Source of the DNA: Pelargonium cotyledonis
Taxonomy: Eukaryota > Streptophyta > Magnoliopsida > Geraniales > Geraniaceae
Assembly (NCBI GenBank): GCA_036897625.1
Contig: JAYMTA010000945.1
Span: forward strand, 1-22,847
Direction: 5' to 3'
DNA length: 22,847 bases
A program made the translations under genes and the position numbers. Shown here in pieces: positions 10,401 to 20,858 of this stretch; position 1 is the stretch's first letter, and each line of letters starts with the position of its first letter. Under the pieces are notes generated by a model. It did no database searches. It was not told the DNA's origin and saw only the letters and a list, made by a program, of their open reading frames with translations.

Positions 10401-13400
10401 ACGGTTTGAAAGGAGATCCGGGAAGCTTGTGAATTGGGAAGATTTTCCAGATAAAGTTGCGGTGCAGATGAATGATACTCACCCAACACTCTGCATTCCT
10501 GAACTGATTAGAATTTTGATGGATGTGAAGGGTTTGAGCTGGACAGAAGCTTGGAATATTACTCGAAGGTACTTTCTTTCATAGTTGTAAAAGTAAAACA
10601 TCTTTAATCACATAGTTGCAAAATTTTGTAAGTTCTACATTCTTCTAGCATCATGTGTCTCGCATATTTGCTTGAAATCTTCCTTTAGAATCTGCTTATG
10701 TGTGTGCTTGAACGTGCAACTTCTATTACACACACTACAATTGCTATGTGCAACATCAAGTCCACAACTTCAAATCAATAACTTTAAGCATAAACTTCTA
10801 GGCCATTTAATTGATAATTATGCTTTATCTTCAATACATGGTAGCTGATATTCCTTCCGATTCTCTGACCATTCTCCCAGAACTGTTGCATACACAAACC
10901 ACACTGTTCTACCAGAGGCACTGGAGAAATGGAGTTACGAGCTAATGAAAAAGTTGCTTCCTCGACATGTTGAGATCATAGAGAAGATTGATGAGGAGGT
11001 AACGATATTCAATAAGGTCATGTTGAGTATATAAGGAATAGTTAAGCCTGTGCTACTTGTAAAATACAGATATTTTCTTCTATTCTCATGTCATGTACTC
11101 AATGTGTTAACCAGCTGATACATACCATTATTGAAGAGTACGGCACCAAGGATCTTGATCTATTGCAAGAAAGACTCAAAGAAATGAGGATTCTTGATAA
11201 TATAGAATTGCCCGCATCAGTTGTGGAATTGCTTCCTAAACCAGAAGCAAGTTCTGCTGTTGATCCTGTTAAAGAAGAAACTAATCCTGATGATGAAAAA
11301 CAAGAGAAATCAGAAACACCGGACACTGAGTTGGAAATAGATGTGCCTTCTCAACCAGAGCCAGTTCTACCAAAGTTGGTTCGCATGGCCAATCTCTGTG
11401 TTGCCGCTGGGCATGCAGTAAACGGGGTTGCTGAAATTCATAGTAAAATTGTAATAGATGAAGTTTTCAACAAATTTTATAAGGTGATTGTCAAGTTGGT
11501 ATTTCAGATCATGTTTGCAATGTGATTGTGAAGTTCACTTTCTGCTAACAGTGAAAAAAAAAATTGTATTGGCAGCTGTGGCCTGAGAAGTTCCAAAACA
11601 AAACAAATGGTGTGACACCAAGAAGATGGATTTTTTTTTGCAATCCAGAACTTAGTAGAATCATAACTAAGTGGACCGGTTCAGAAGATTGGGTGGTAAA
11701 CACTGAAGAATTGGCAAAACTTCGGAAGGTACATTTTCATATCCAACTTGATATTCATATGTTAATTAGTAGATTATCCTTTTGAATGACAATCTGAAAT
11801 GTTTCTTGAAAGTACCAATATGATTGTTGTGAATGTCACCTTTCACTTTATACACTATCAGATTTTTATCGAACTAATACAAGTTCTGTACAGTTTGCTG
11901 ACGATGCGGATCTCCAGTCTGAATGGAGGGAAGCGAAGAGGAGAAACAAGATGAATGTCGCATCCTTCCTGAAAGAAAAAACTGGATATATTGTCAATCC
12001 AAGCGCAATGTTTGACGTGCAGGTTTTTTCCTATCTTTGAACCCTTCGCTTAGTTTCTTTAAGTTGTTTTTTTTATTATTTCTCTTTTGTTCAAATGAGC
12101 TTGAAAAGGCAAAAAAATGTTTCTTTCACATATCATATTCAAGCTAATAGCAATTCCCCAAGTCTTTATTATGAGTGTATCTGATATTCATTTTATATCA
12201 GGTTAAGCGTATCCATGAATACAAACGGCAATTACTGAACATCCTTGGAATTGTTTATCGATATAAAAAGATGAAAGAGATGAGCCCTGAAGAGAGAAAA
12301 GCAAAGTTTGTTCCTCGTGTATGTATATTTGGAGGAAAAGCATTTGCTACATATGTCCAAGCCAAGAGGATTGTGAAATTTATCACTGATGTAGGAGTTA
12401 CGGTAAACCATGACTCAGATATCGGTGATCTTCTGAAGGTATATGTTTGATAATAACGATTGTTGATATGTTTCTTGCTCTTTATTCCTATTTCTATATC
12501 TGCAAAGAATTCTTGAAGCATTATAGCTTCATTGTACTTTAAAATGCGTCACAATCCCACTGTCCGTGCAAATAAATACATTTCCTTAATGATCATGGTC
12601 CTGACTTTTGTTGTTTTTGTAGGTTGTCTTTGTTCCTGATTACAACGTCAGTGTCGCAGAAGTGCTTATTCCAGGCACTGAGTTGTCCCAGCATATCAGG
12701 TACTCCTCTTAGCTTATGTGTATTTACCATTCAGTCTCATAATCAGTGTCAATAGCAGAATTTGAGTTTTACATGAAAAAAAAATGATAGCTTTATAGAG
12801 CAAAACTCTCTTCAGGGTCACATATTATGCTTTGCGTTACTGATTCACTTACTGATACTTACTGGTCAGTACGGCTGGAATGGAAGCGAGTGGAACCAGC
12901 AACATGAAGTTTGCGATGAATGGCTGCATCCAAATTGGAACCTTAGATGGAGCTAATGTTGAGATAAGGGAAGAGGTTGGAGAAGACAATTTTTTCCTCT
13001 TTGGCGCACGGGCTGAAGAAATTGCTGGGCTAAGGAAAGAAAGAGCTGAGGGAAAGGTAAGCTAATCAATAAATTCTAAACCATCCAAGCATTGCTTGCT
13101 TGTTGCAATCTTCTTGCAATTTAGTTCAAAATCGGTGACTTGGATGTTATTTATATATGCAGTTTGTGCCTGACCCCCGATTTGAAGAAGTGAAGGCATT
13201 TGTCAGAAGTGGTGTCTTTGGAACTTACAGCTACGATGAACTGATGGGATCCTTGGAAGGAAATGAAGGTTATGGTCGCGCTGATTATTTCCTTGTTGGA
13301 AAGGATTTCCCGAGTTACATAGAATGTCAAGAGAAGGTCGATGAAGCATATCGCGACCAGCAAGTGAGTTCGTTTATCTTTATACTTGCCATGAATGCAT

Positions 13401-13934
13401 CTTTACTAGGCTTAAAATGCATTGCCAAGAATGAGAAACACAAATTATAGTAATCAAGAACCTGAGTACACTGATACACGACTCACAAACAATATGCTGA
13501 TGCATCTGTGTCAAGAACGCGATGCATGTATCAGACAGTGAGTTTTTGTATCTTTATTCTTGCCATGAATGCATCTTTACTAGGCTTATAATGCATTTCC
13601 AAGAATGAGAAACACAAATTATAGTAACCAAGAACCCGAGTACCCTGATACAAAACTCACAAACAATATGCATTGGTGTCAAGAACGCAATGCATATATG
13701 AAACTAGTAATTTGCTTGACATTCACGCATAATTATGTATATAAGCTACTCTTCTGTACATTATTTGCTCGATGTTTAGTAGATGATGATATCTTTTTTT
13801 TGTATATGTTGTTGCAGAGATGGACAAAGATGTCGATTTTGAACACAGCAGGCTCATACAAGTTCAGCAGTGACAGGACAATCCATGAATATGCAAAAGA
13901 CATATGGGGGATTGAACCAGCTGAGTTACCGTAA
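7461..13934 (+). CDS. PHS1: Alpha-1,4-glucan phosphorylase, plastidial L isozyme
   Basis: Exons are 7461-7671, 8436-8665, 8749-8850, 9460-9636, 9715-9990, 10297-10568, 10881-10998, 11115-11483, 11576-11728, 11894-12022, 12202-12438, 12623-12699, 12870-13056, 13163-13363 and 13818-13934. They total 2856 nt (951 aa); all are GT-AG and in frame. The enzyme (EC 2.4.1.1, GT35) reversibly transfers glucose from the non-reducing end of alpha-glucans to phosphate, giving glucose-1-phosphate in the plastid stroma. The first ~55 residues are Ser/Arg-rich (a run of basic residues at 43-49), like a transit peptide. Landmarks are GNGGLGRL (188-195), MNDTHP with catalytic-type His394, [10 protein letters not shown] (680-689) and [13 protein letters not shown] with the PLP lysine K797 (12907-12909). 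Exon 8 carries the acidic insertion typical of L isozymes (about 496-551), absent from cytosolic PHS2. Length fits the roughly 966-aa potato enzyme. The ATG context AACAATGGC is good. Confidence 0.97.
7672..8435 (+). repeat. PHS1 intron 1 with degenerate tandem repeats and a T21 tract
   Basis: The phase-1 intron holds a repeated segment TGATTCACTTGAGC(A/G)AAATT at 7861 and 8001 (140-bp spacing). Another pair, TACATTTTG..TGGGTAAAGAG near 7767 and TACATTTTG..GGCAAAGAG near 8091, also recurs. This suggests an old multi-copy tandem duplication. A run of 21 T spans 7808-7828. No coding potential was seen. Confidence 0.6.
11217..11382 (+). other. L-isozyme-specific acidic insertion of PHS1
   Basis: This part of exon 8 encodes residues of about 497-551, between the conserved RILDN and VRMANLC blocks. 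It is rich in Glu, Asp, Lys, Pro, Ser and Thr (for example [15 protein letters not shown]) and looks disordered and PEST-like. In potato and sweet potato the equivalent insertion is about 78 residues, limits glucan-size access and is a site of phosphorylation and proteolysis. This copy seems about 19 residues shorter. Confidence 0.8.
13362..13705 (+). repeat. Tandem duplication in the last PHS1 intron, including the 5' splice site
   Basis: Copy 1 (about 13362-13537) and copy 2 (about 13536-13705) are near-identical over long stretches, for example TTGCCATGAATGCATCTTTA at 174-bp offset and GAATGAGAAACACAAATTAT in both. The second copy repeats the donor AGTGAGT (GT at 13538) found at the true exon 14 end (GT at 13364). 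A 6-bp indel near 13500/13670 shifts the offset to 168. Confidence 0.9.
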
Positions 13935-14190
13935 AATGATACTTTCTCGAGGAATTAATGTGAGTTAAGCAGAGTAATTAAGACTTATTTTTACCTAATA
14001 AGTACGCGCTGATATCGTAAAATCAAACCAGTAGTGTTTGCAGAGATGGGAGACGGAATTTTGAGATATTTTATATCAGTAAAAGCATGTAGACAGTTCC
14101 ATGCTAATATGATATGCAGTGGAAAAATGTTGCAAGGAGCATATGCTTATTAAAATGGATTTGTAATAAAAGCTTGTATTTTGATGAATC
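13935..14190 (+). other. 3' UTR of PHS1 with poly(A) signal
   Basis: The last exon ends at TAA (13932-13934) after EPAELP. AATAAA occurs at 14165-14170, about 230 bp downstream, followed by T-rich DNA. The exact end is inferred. Confidence 0.55.
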
Positions 14191-15595
14191 TTAGTTCTTT
14201 TTTGCGTGGAAAAAAATAATGCAGAGGAGCTCAAACGAAAAAGCCACATGGGTACATGATCCGATTCTTGAATTGTGGTCGAACTCGAACAAATCTTATT
14301 TCCCAACGTTATATCATCAAATAATATAATCGATCTGATTAGTTAAACTGATTGAATCTGATTTTTAAACTAGTCATTTGTACAGTTAAATATTGAGAAA
14401 AAATAGTAGTCATGACTTTTTTACATCATCATTTCATATTGTCTTGAAAGAAGTGTTTGAATTGACCTAACCCTAATTTTTAAGGTAACTTTACCATTGA
14501 TTGTGAATTATTTTGCCAATGGATAATATAGATTTCCTTGGGCTTTTCTGTGCCCATTTGAGCTCATTGTCTCCATGTAGCTTTAAGGATACATTTTGGA
14601 TGTTGCAAAGCCAAACTCAAAGGATCACGAGTTTGCTAAGAAAAAAAACGTTTAAATCGTTGTAATGTACTTTTAATGAGTAAATATTTAACAAAAGTGA
14701 ATATCAAAATCACATATTACTGTTACATACAAAATATTAACAAGGTAGAAACGAAAGAAATGACTTTAACAACAATCTTCGAATATGATCGCGAGTCTCT
14801 TCTCACTGCAACGAAATGTTTGTTTAGAGACATAACTATAACAGTATAAGGTTGATAAATCTTCTAAGCCCTACTCCAATGGGCTACCACATTCACTAAA
14901 ACACGAAACACTTTTGGGCCATCTTTTAGATGTGATGTATGATGTATCCTTCTTAGATTTTGGCAATGCAAGAAAAAATATATATATCTTTAGGACAAAA
15001 ACCAAGGTTGTTCTGGAATCCACTTAAAGATGTGATTTCAATATGGGTCCACTCCAAGTCTTGCAACAAATCTAAAAGCTAAGGCCCTCCTAGTCTTTGG
15101 GCCCCCTAATATGTAAAATTCATAGAACCTACACATTTTATCTCTCTTTTTTTACCCTAATATTCCCACAAAATATCAATATTATTTGGTATATGCGTGT
15201 CTTTGATTTTTGTTCTACTTCGCCATATTGAAACCCTACTCTACTTAGATGGGTATATTGCTACTTTACTTACATGGCCGACATTTTATTTTTTGCTTTT
15301 TTTACGCCAAATTTAATACACTGCGTAGCTGTTATCACTTAAAATTGTAACGATTGTTATGATTATAGATATTCTGTCTTTTTAGGAAGCGTGACCACAA
15401 AACATCCACAACATCAAGTGATTTGTTACTATTAGTTGAAGTGGATGGGCAATATATATGTATAAATCTTAAGCAATTTACTTTTGAAAAATAAATTGTT
15501 AGTGGAAGAACCATATCAAGCGAAGTGGACATGCAAGGTGAAAGAGTACAAGCACCAAATATGGCCCAACCCTAGTAGCTATCAATAAATAAATA
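14191..15595. other. AT-rich intergenic DNA, no gene seen
   Basis: Both strands are dense in stops. Only one short open frame appears (minus strand, 15335-15532) and it has no recognisable motif. No clear terminal repeats or RNA gene were found. Somewhat less AT-rich patches (around 14520-14600 and 15050-15110) show no protein similarity I can recognise. Confidence 0.6.
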
Positions 15596-15860
15596 CTCCC
15601 TGCGTTCCAAAATAAGGGTCTTATTTCTATTTTTTACAAAAATTAAGAATTACAAGATAATTTAGTGTGTTTTCAATATAACCCTCACTTTCTCCACCTA
15701 CACCCCATGTGCCCCACATGTGCAGATTTGCTCATATGCATAAGTGATAAGGGTAATATAGGAAGAACAATAATATAATAAAATAAAAATATAAACAAGA
15801 CACTCATTTTGAGACAAAAAAATTTAGACAAACAAGACACTCATTTTGAGACGTAGGGAG
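15596..15860. mobile_element. Stowaway-like MITE 1 (265 bp)
   Basis: The left end is CTCCCTGCGTTCCAAAATAA. The right end, read on the minus strand, is CTCCCTACGTCTCAAAATGA. The ends form imperfect terminal inverted repeats flanked by TA at 15594-15595 and 15861-15862, the target duplication of Tc1/mariner-derived Stowaway elements. ACAAGACACTCATTTTGAGA is present twice at the right end (15795 and 15832, 37-bp offset). The interior differs from the other two MITEs. There is no coding capacity, so it would need a transposase in trans. Confidence 0.85.
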
Positions 15861-16374
15861 TATTATATATAATATTGAAGAGCTTAGGTTATAATGGAAT
15901 CCATGGAAGATTAAAACTTTTGAGTGGAATATTTTAGAAGAAATTAATCATCATTAAAGGCAAAAATCATAGCAATCTATCAACTTTTCCAATGGTCCTA
16001 TTAACTTCTTGGAAATCACTTCTAAAACTAATTCCCAAGCACACTTTCAATTATATATGCACATACATTATTGTAGGGTAGGGACCCTCCAACCAAAAGT
16101 CCAAAACTAATATAATAAAATATGTTTACTTATTATTTAGAGAAAACATCTTAATGTATATAAGAAAAATAACGTATTTTTTCATATAATTAAATTACCG
16201 TTTTGATTTATCACTTGATTCTCTCAATGCTAAAAAGTTATTTCAGTAATGTTGTATTACAATTCAATAGCTGAGACATTAAATAAAAAAACGCACATAT
16301 TTTTTATATTGAAAGATTACTTTCTTTTCCCGGCTTGAACATTTTTAATTCTATTTTACTTGAAGCTACTATCC

Positions 16375-16545
16375 AAAAACTCTGCACCCTAAGAAGCAAA
16401 AACCTTTTTTCCTTGAAATTTCTCAATAAGATGAGATGTTGACTCATCAAGAAAGTTTTGCACCCCAAGAATCAATAACTGTTTTTTCTTTCTTTTTTTT
16501 CTTTGAAATTGATCAAAGAAGAGGATTGATGTGGACTCAAGTAGG
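16375..16545. repeat. Imperfect ~75-bp tandem duplication
   Basis: CTCTGCACCCTAAGAAGCAA, a T tract, CTTGAAATTTCTCAA and then GATGTTGACTCATCAA is followed by a second copy. That copy reads TTTTGCACCCCAAGAATCAA, a longer T tract, CTTTGAAATTGATCAA and then GATGTGGACTCAAGT. Order and spacing are kept, with differences in the T tract. Confidence 0.7.
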
Positions 16546-16559
16546 TTCATTGATTTTAT

Positions 16560-16870
16560 TGGGGGAATTCTTTTGGGGAAGCATATATAAAGAGTAAAGA
16601 GTGTATATTGTGTGTATGGGTGTAGTGGTGTTTGCCATTTAAAGCCTTGGTTGAGATTGGCCTAACATTCTCATAACATGTATATAGTAGTAAAATATAT
16701 ACTTTGGAATATATATTATAAGTGCTTTCCAAAAGTTGTTTTCATGGCTTATCCTCCAAATGTCACATTGGCATGAATAATCACTCACCTACATGTCACA
16801 TATGGCTCCTCCCTATATAGACCCAAATGTTTGGGCTTTGCAACCAAACACCACATTCTTCAAAGATTTT
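16560..16870 (+). promoter_or_regulatory. Possible orphan promoter tract with two TATA boxes
   Basis: TATATAAA at 16584-16591 and CCTATATAGACCC (TATATAG 16814-16820) look like core promoters. The second is followed about 30-35 bp later by CA-rich DNA suitable for initiation. No long ORF follows; the best is 26 codons at 17009-17089. In AT-rich DNA such matches arise by chance, so this is weak. Confidence 0.2.
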
Positions 16871-18647
16871 TTATTTTAATAAAAAAAAAAGGTGACATTA
16901 CCCACTTCAATAATTTGCTTATTAGGTGTTAATTAGATTCTCCAACTTATCTTGCCACTAATTGTTGCACCAATCATGCTCTAAAATACTAAAAAAAAAA
17001 AAAAAAACATGGCACATAATAATTTCACTGGATACTATGATGTTTCTTGTTTGTCTCCATGCGTTTATATTTTTTACAAAGAAAATAATTGATGTAATAA
17101 TAAAATATATTATTACAATTCCATAAGTTCGTTTAAGTATGTTTCAGAAAAAAAAAAACGATATGATGTTCTTAGAGTCACATGGAGAGTAATATGAACA
17201 AGTGCCACGATGAAAAGAAAAATTATATTTTTAACTTTAAAACAATATTAACGTGTATACTTATATAAATTATGAGAAAGCTTTTACTCTGTTATAAAAT
17301 AAGTAATCAAAGAGCTTAAACCATTATCTCAACATGTTTTAATAACCATGTATTATTTAAACTTAAGTAATGTTTTATAATTATGTATTACTATAAACCA
17401 AATGAGTTTTTCTCTTAAATACTAATGATTAAAAAAATTTACTCTTAAATACTAATGTGTAATATAGCATTTGACTGCTACTTTATATTAATAACTATAA
17501 AATATGCTTTCAAAAAATAACTATAAAATATCATTTTTACATGCATTAATTGAAATCAACGTTGTGATACGTACATGTTGTAGTGAATTGTACACAAGGT
17601 TTAAATACAATTAAATATTATTCCCATTAAAATCATATTAAGTGCTCCGTATTAAAATACTAGTAAATAAAGTAATTTATGATCTTGATAATAATTACAT
17701 GATAAATTGACACTAAACTAGCAATAAGATCCAACAGCTAATAATAACTTTCCGCCGACACCGACTAAATAGTTGGAGAAGAAACAACAATCTTAACGGA
17801 CGAGTCACAAGTTGTGGACCAATAAAAAATACTTCGTAAATTAAGAACTCATAAATGCAAACCAAGAACTCTACATTGTTGTCAATTTCTCACCATAAAT
17901 ATTTCTCTAATTAGCAAAATTATAATTATATTTCACATGGAAGAGTATGTTATGTATATTGACAAGTCAAGTGTGTACCCAAAAAAAAATTACAAATTGT
18001 ATTATATGTTCATATTTGAGAAATAGTATTTTAATTTTAATTTTGAATATTAGGCCTTTATTTACACATGATTAAAGTAATAAAAATGATAATTTATATT
18101 TATTGAGACCATTTTTTATATAGCTAATTAACTAATAAAAATGAACCACATGTCTAAAAGTGATTTGGCTTTACTAAATTTAAAAGATAAGTTCCTATTG
18201 GAAATAGCAATTTACACTTGTTCACAAAAGACACTTTTGTCCCTTTTATTTTCTTGTAAATTAGTCAATCAAGCTATTTAATTTGTATTTGATTGAGTGA
18301 TATTTGAATTGGAGCCACCTCACCATAATGGACCCAATAAACATATGATCGTGAGGTGCTCAACGTTTGTAATGTTCTTTTCCAATTAATTTTAAATAGT
18401 AATATTTTCAAATTTATCAATTACAAAATGAAAACGACATGGTTGAGATATATATGACTATAATAATTGTATTTTACTATTTTATATAACAGTAATTTAA
18501 ATAATTATTAAACAATATATTAAATCGGTGGAGCCAAAATAGAGGATGCTGAGGGTCCACATTTGTACGCTGCAGACGAAACCGCAACCAAATTTAATGG
18601 ATTATGAGCCCATCACCATTTTTTTTATAATTGTTTAATAAATAATA

Positions 18648-18889
18648 TTCACTCCGTCTCAAAATGAGTGTACTCCTTTTTAATTTGAGAAAAATTAAGA
18701 AGAAGTTACTTAGTGTGGTATGTTTACTATTGTATTCTCATGATCATATGTTGAAAGATCCTAACTAACTTTTTATAAGGATAATATTGACATTTCATGT
18801 GTAACTAACTTACTAGAAAATAAAACAAGACACTCATTTTGAGACAAAAATACAAGAGAAACATGACACTCATTTTATGACGGATGGAA
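18648..18889 (+). mobile_element. Stowaway-like MITE 2 (242 bp)
   Basis: The ends are TTCACTCCGTCTCAAAATGA and, inverted, TTCCATCCGTCATAAAATGA. TA flanks both sides (18646-18647 and 18890-18891). The interior matches MITE 3 read on the other strand, for example TATTGTATTCTCATGATCAT and GATCCTAACTAACTTTTTAT. The right end carries two copies of a GACACTCATTTT motif about 37 bp apart. Confidence 0.88.
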
Positions 18890-19231
18890 TACTATTTTTA
18901 ATTCATTTTGGCTAATGAAAAATCTAGATGAATGATGATGAAAGTAAATTTGTAATTTTTCTTAAAGAGAACTAGTTTTTCTACCATCTCGGCTCATGTT
19001 TCCAGTTGAAACACAACTCATTAGTATATAACAACATTTTTCTAGTAAACTTTTTTATTAGATTTGTCGCACTTTTAGTTGGCTTAGTTGAGCTCCCGCC
19101 ATTAATAAAGTAAATAATTTATTTGTACTACACAAATTTTAATCACTTCAAGTAACAATACCCCTCAAATCTTAATAGTAAATAATTGAAGTGAGTTATT
19201 ATGTTCATCTTCAACTGAAGTCAAGTCAGTC

Positions 19232-19263
19232 AAATCTAAATCTAAATCTAAATTTAAATCTAA
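19232..19263. repeat. CTAAAT hexanucleotide microsatellite
   Basis: Five tandem units of AAATCT/CTAAAT occur with one interruption (AATTTA). The tract is short, so copy number is likely variable. Confidence 0.8.
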
Positions 19264-19959
19264 AATGCCCTTCAAAAAGTCACTTTATCCACATGCATCA
19301 ACACAAGGAAGGTCCAAAACTGTTTTGGGACCCTCTACCTGATCACTTTCTCTCATATAAGAATTCATGTGTTTGTGTACAAAAAGAGTAACATAAAACT
19401 TATGGGATTTATATCATGTAGACATCAATTATCTAACATGTATCACAAAGTCCAACATTAGTCACCCAATGTTTGAGGGCTTGTTGGGATATTTAACAAT
19501 ATATGTATAGCATGTATGCATCCCAAAATTCCAAAATCAAAAATATGTTTATTTGTGTTAACCTCATACGAGATGGTCTAATCCAAACCGAATATGATGT
19601 TAATAAATTTGAAATGTGGTTGAACACTCTAATAATTATATTGTCATGGATCATCGATAATGTTTAAATGTTTGGAGATTTTCTTATCTTTTGTCTCAAG
19701 TGATTAATTAATATCTTAACTTAATTATGTGCAACCACATCGACAATAATGACACACGTAATTAATCGATCTTGACACTCTACTCTCTCTTTGTGCTACT
19801 TACAAGTAGATACAGAATGAGTGACCAATTGACAAAAAAGGAGAAACAATTGGATCACTAGACTCAGTTAAATTATGTGAGAGTTATTTGTATCTATGGT
19901 GCATAGCATATACGATTTGAATTAACGAGATTGCGAGATACCTGTTTATTTTGAATACC

Positions 19960-20215
19960 GTTAGCCCTTAGGCACATGCAAATACCATAAGCGCGTGCCT
20001 AGATGATCGCATGAGATGACGTTGTGGGGGTTTCTCACGTGTTTGAATCTTTGGAGCGTAGCAGATTGGTGGGCCCACATCTGTTGTATGATCATCGGTT
20101 TTGGACGGACCATGATCAAGATCAATCACTGGCTCACTAGTCTCGCTCAATTCCACTCTGACACGCCACCGTCAAAATCCCCCAAGTGAAACGCTACCCT
20201 GCAACTTGGCACATA
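19960..20215. promoter_or_regulatory. GC-richer island with clustered TGACGT, CACGTG and GTGGGCCCAC
   Basis: Base composition rises clearly above the surrounding AT-rich DNA. Within about 60 bp lie TGACGT (20017-20022, bZIP core), CACGTG (20036-20041, G-box) and the 10-bp perfect palindrome GTGGGCCCAC (20069-20078, TCP-type site). The island could be a distal promoter or enhancer, a conserved non-coding element, or a remnant of inserted gene DNA. No splice-joined protein was recognised. Confidence 0.3.
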
Positions 20216-20631
20216 TGATTTTTTTTTCAGTAAAAATATATTTACACAAAAAACTTATATTAGTACCACTACAAATTTTTACGATTTCTTCTATACTATA
20301 GTGAGCTGTGACCCAAGGGTAGTGCCGTAATTGTCTACATATGTTGTGTGAGTGGAAAAAGCTTTTCGTTCGATTTCCGCTCAATACACATCGGATGAGA
20401 TGAATGAGCTTTAATTGTAACTTATCATTAAATGAAAAGTAGTAAAACGGCTTAAAGATGACAACCGCGAGTTTGCGGGTTCTCTTAGAAAAACCCATAA
20501 TTAGACTGAATATTTGTGCAAAGCCAAACTCGGCAAAGTCGATTGGTTTCTTCTGCTTTTAGTCAAATTTTACGTGTAAATTACGAGGATTCATGTTGTT
20601 TTGTTTCATCTGACTTAACAGTCTTTCAAGA

Positions 20632-20686
20632 CGAATTCGTTCAATTTGAAATTGGATGAATTCGTTCCATTTGAAATTGAACGAAA
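20632..20686. repeat. 25-bp tandem repeat whose outer parts form an inverted repeat
   Basis: GAATTCGTTCAATTTGAAAT and the next copy GAATTCGTTCCATTTGAAAT are in tandem (25-bp period). In addition TTCGTTCAATTT (20636-20647) and AAATTGAACGAA (20674-20685) are perfect 12-bp inverted arms. The sequence can form a hairpin or direct-repeat slippage. Confidence 0.8.
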
Positions 20687-20858
20687 TCATCTTATATGCG
20701 AATTAGAGTCTAAATTACATGTTCTAGAGTGTCAAATGTTTATATGTAATGTACTATGCATCTAATTATGTATATTTTCTTTAATTAAAAGTATGTGTAC
20801 ATAAGTTAACCTGTAAAAATGTGTATTAACATTACAATTTTGGAAAATAAAAATTATA

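Larger units (their letters stand above)
15861..18647. other. AT-rich intergenic DNA with duplications and TATA-like sites
   Basis: No convincing gene was found. The stretch contains an imperfect ~75-bp tandem duplication (16375-16545), TATATAAA at 16584-16591, TATATAG at 16814-16820, a 17-A run (16991-17007) and small direct repeats (CTCTTAAATACTAATG at 17412 and 17442). A short pocket around 17750-17800 is less AT-rich. Stops are frequent in all frames. Confidence 0.6.
18890..20858. other. AT-rich intergenic DNA with one GC-richer island
   Basis: No gene is supported. It contains a CTAAAT hexamer tract (19232-19263), the island described separately at 19960-20215, and a 25-bp tandem/inverted repeat at 20632-20686. 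Two minus-strand open frames (19968-20156 and 20172-20498) have no recognisable domain. Confidence 0.55.

Noticed and set aside
17009-17089. 26-codon ORF after the TATATAG site, a possible small peptide
   Set aside because: It is short, follows a 17-A run, has no signal peptide or conserved motif, and an upstream ATG precedes it.
19310-19332. Short near-palindrome GGTCCAAAAC/GTTTTGGGACC as an RNA hairpin gene
   Set aside because: Arms are only about 10 bp with a bulge and the surroundings do not extend the stem.
20290-20400. tRNA-like T-loop (CGTTCGATTTCC)
   Set aside because: No matching acceptor, D or anticodon stems could be laid out around it; a chance match or SINE trace is more likely.
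20172-20498. 108-codon minus-strand open frame
   Set aside because: No domain, signal or splice context was recognised; composition is intergenic and it does not connect with the neighbouring island frame.
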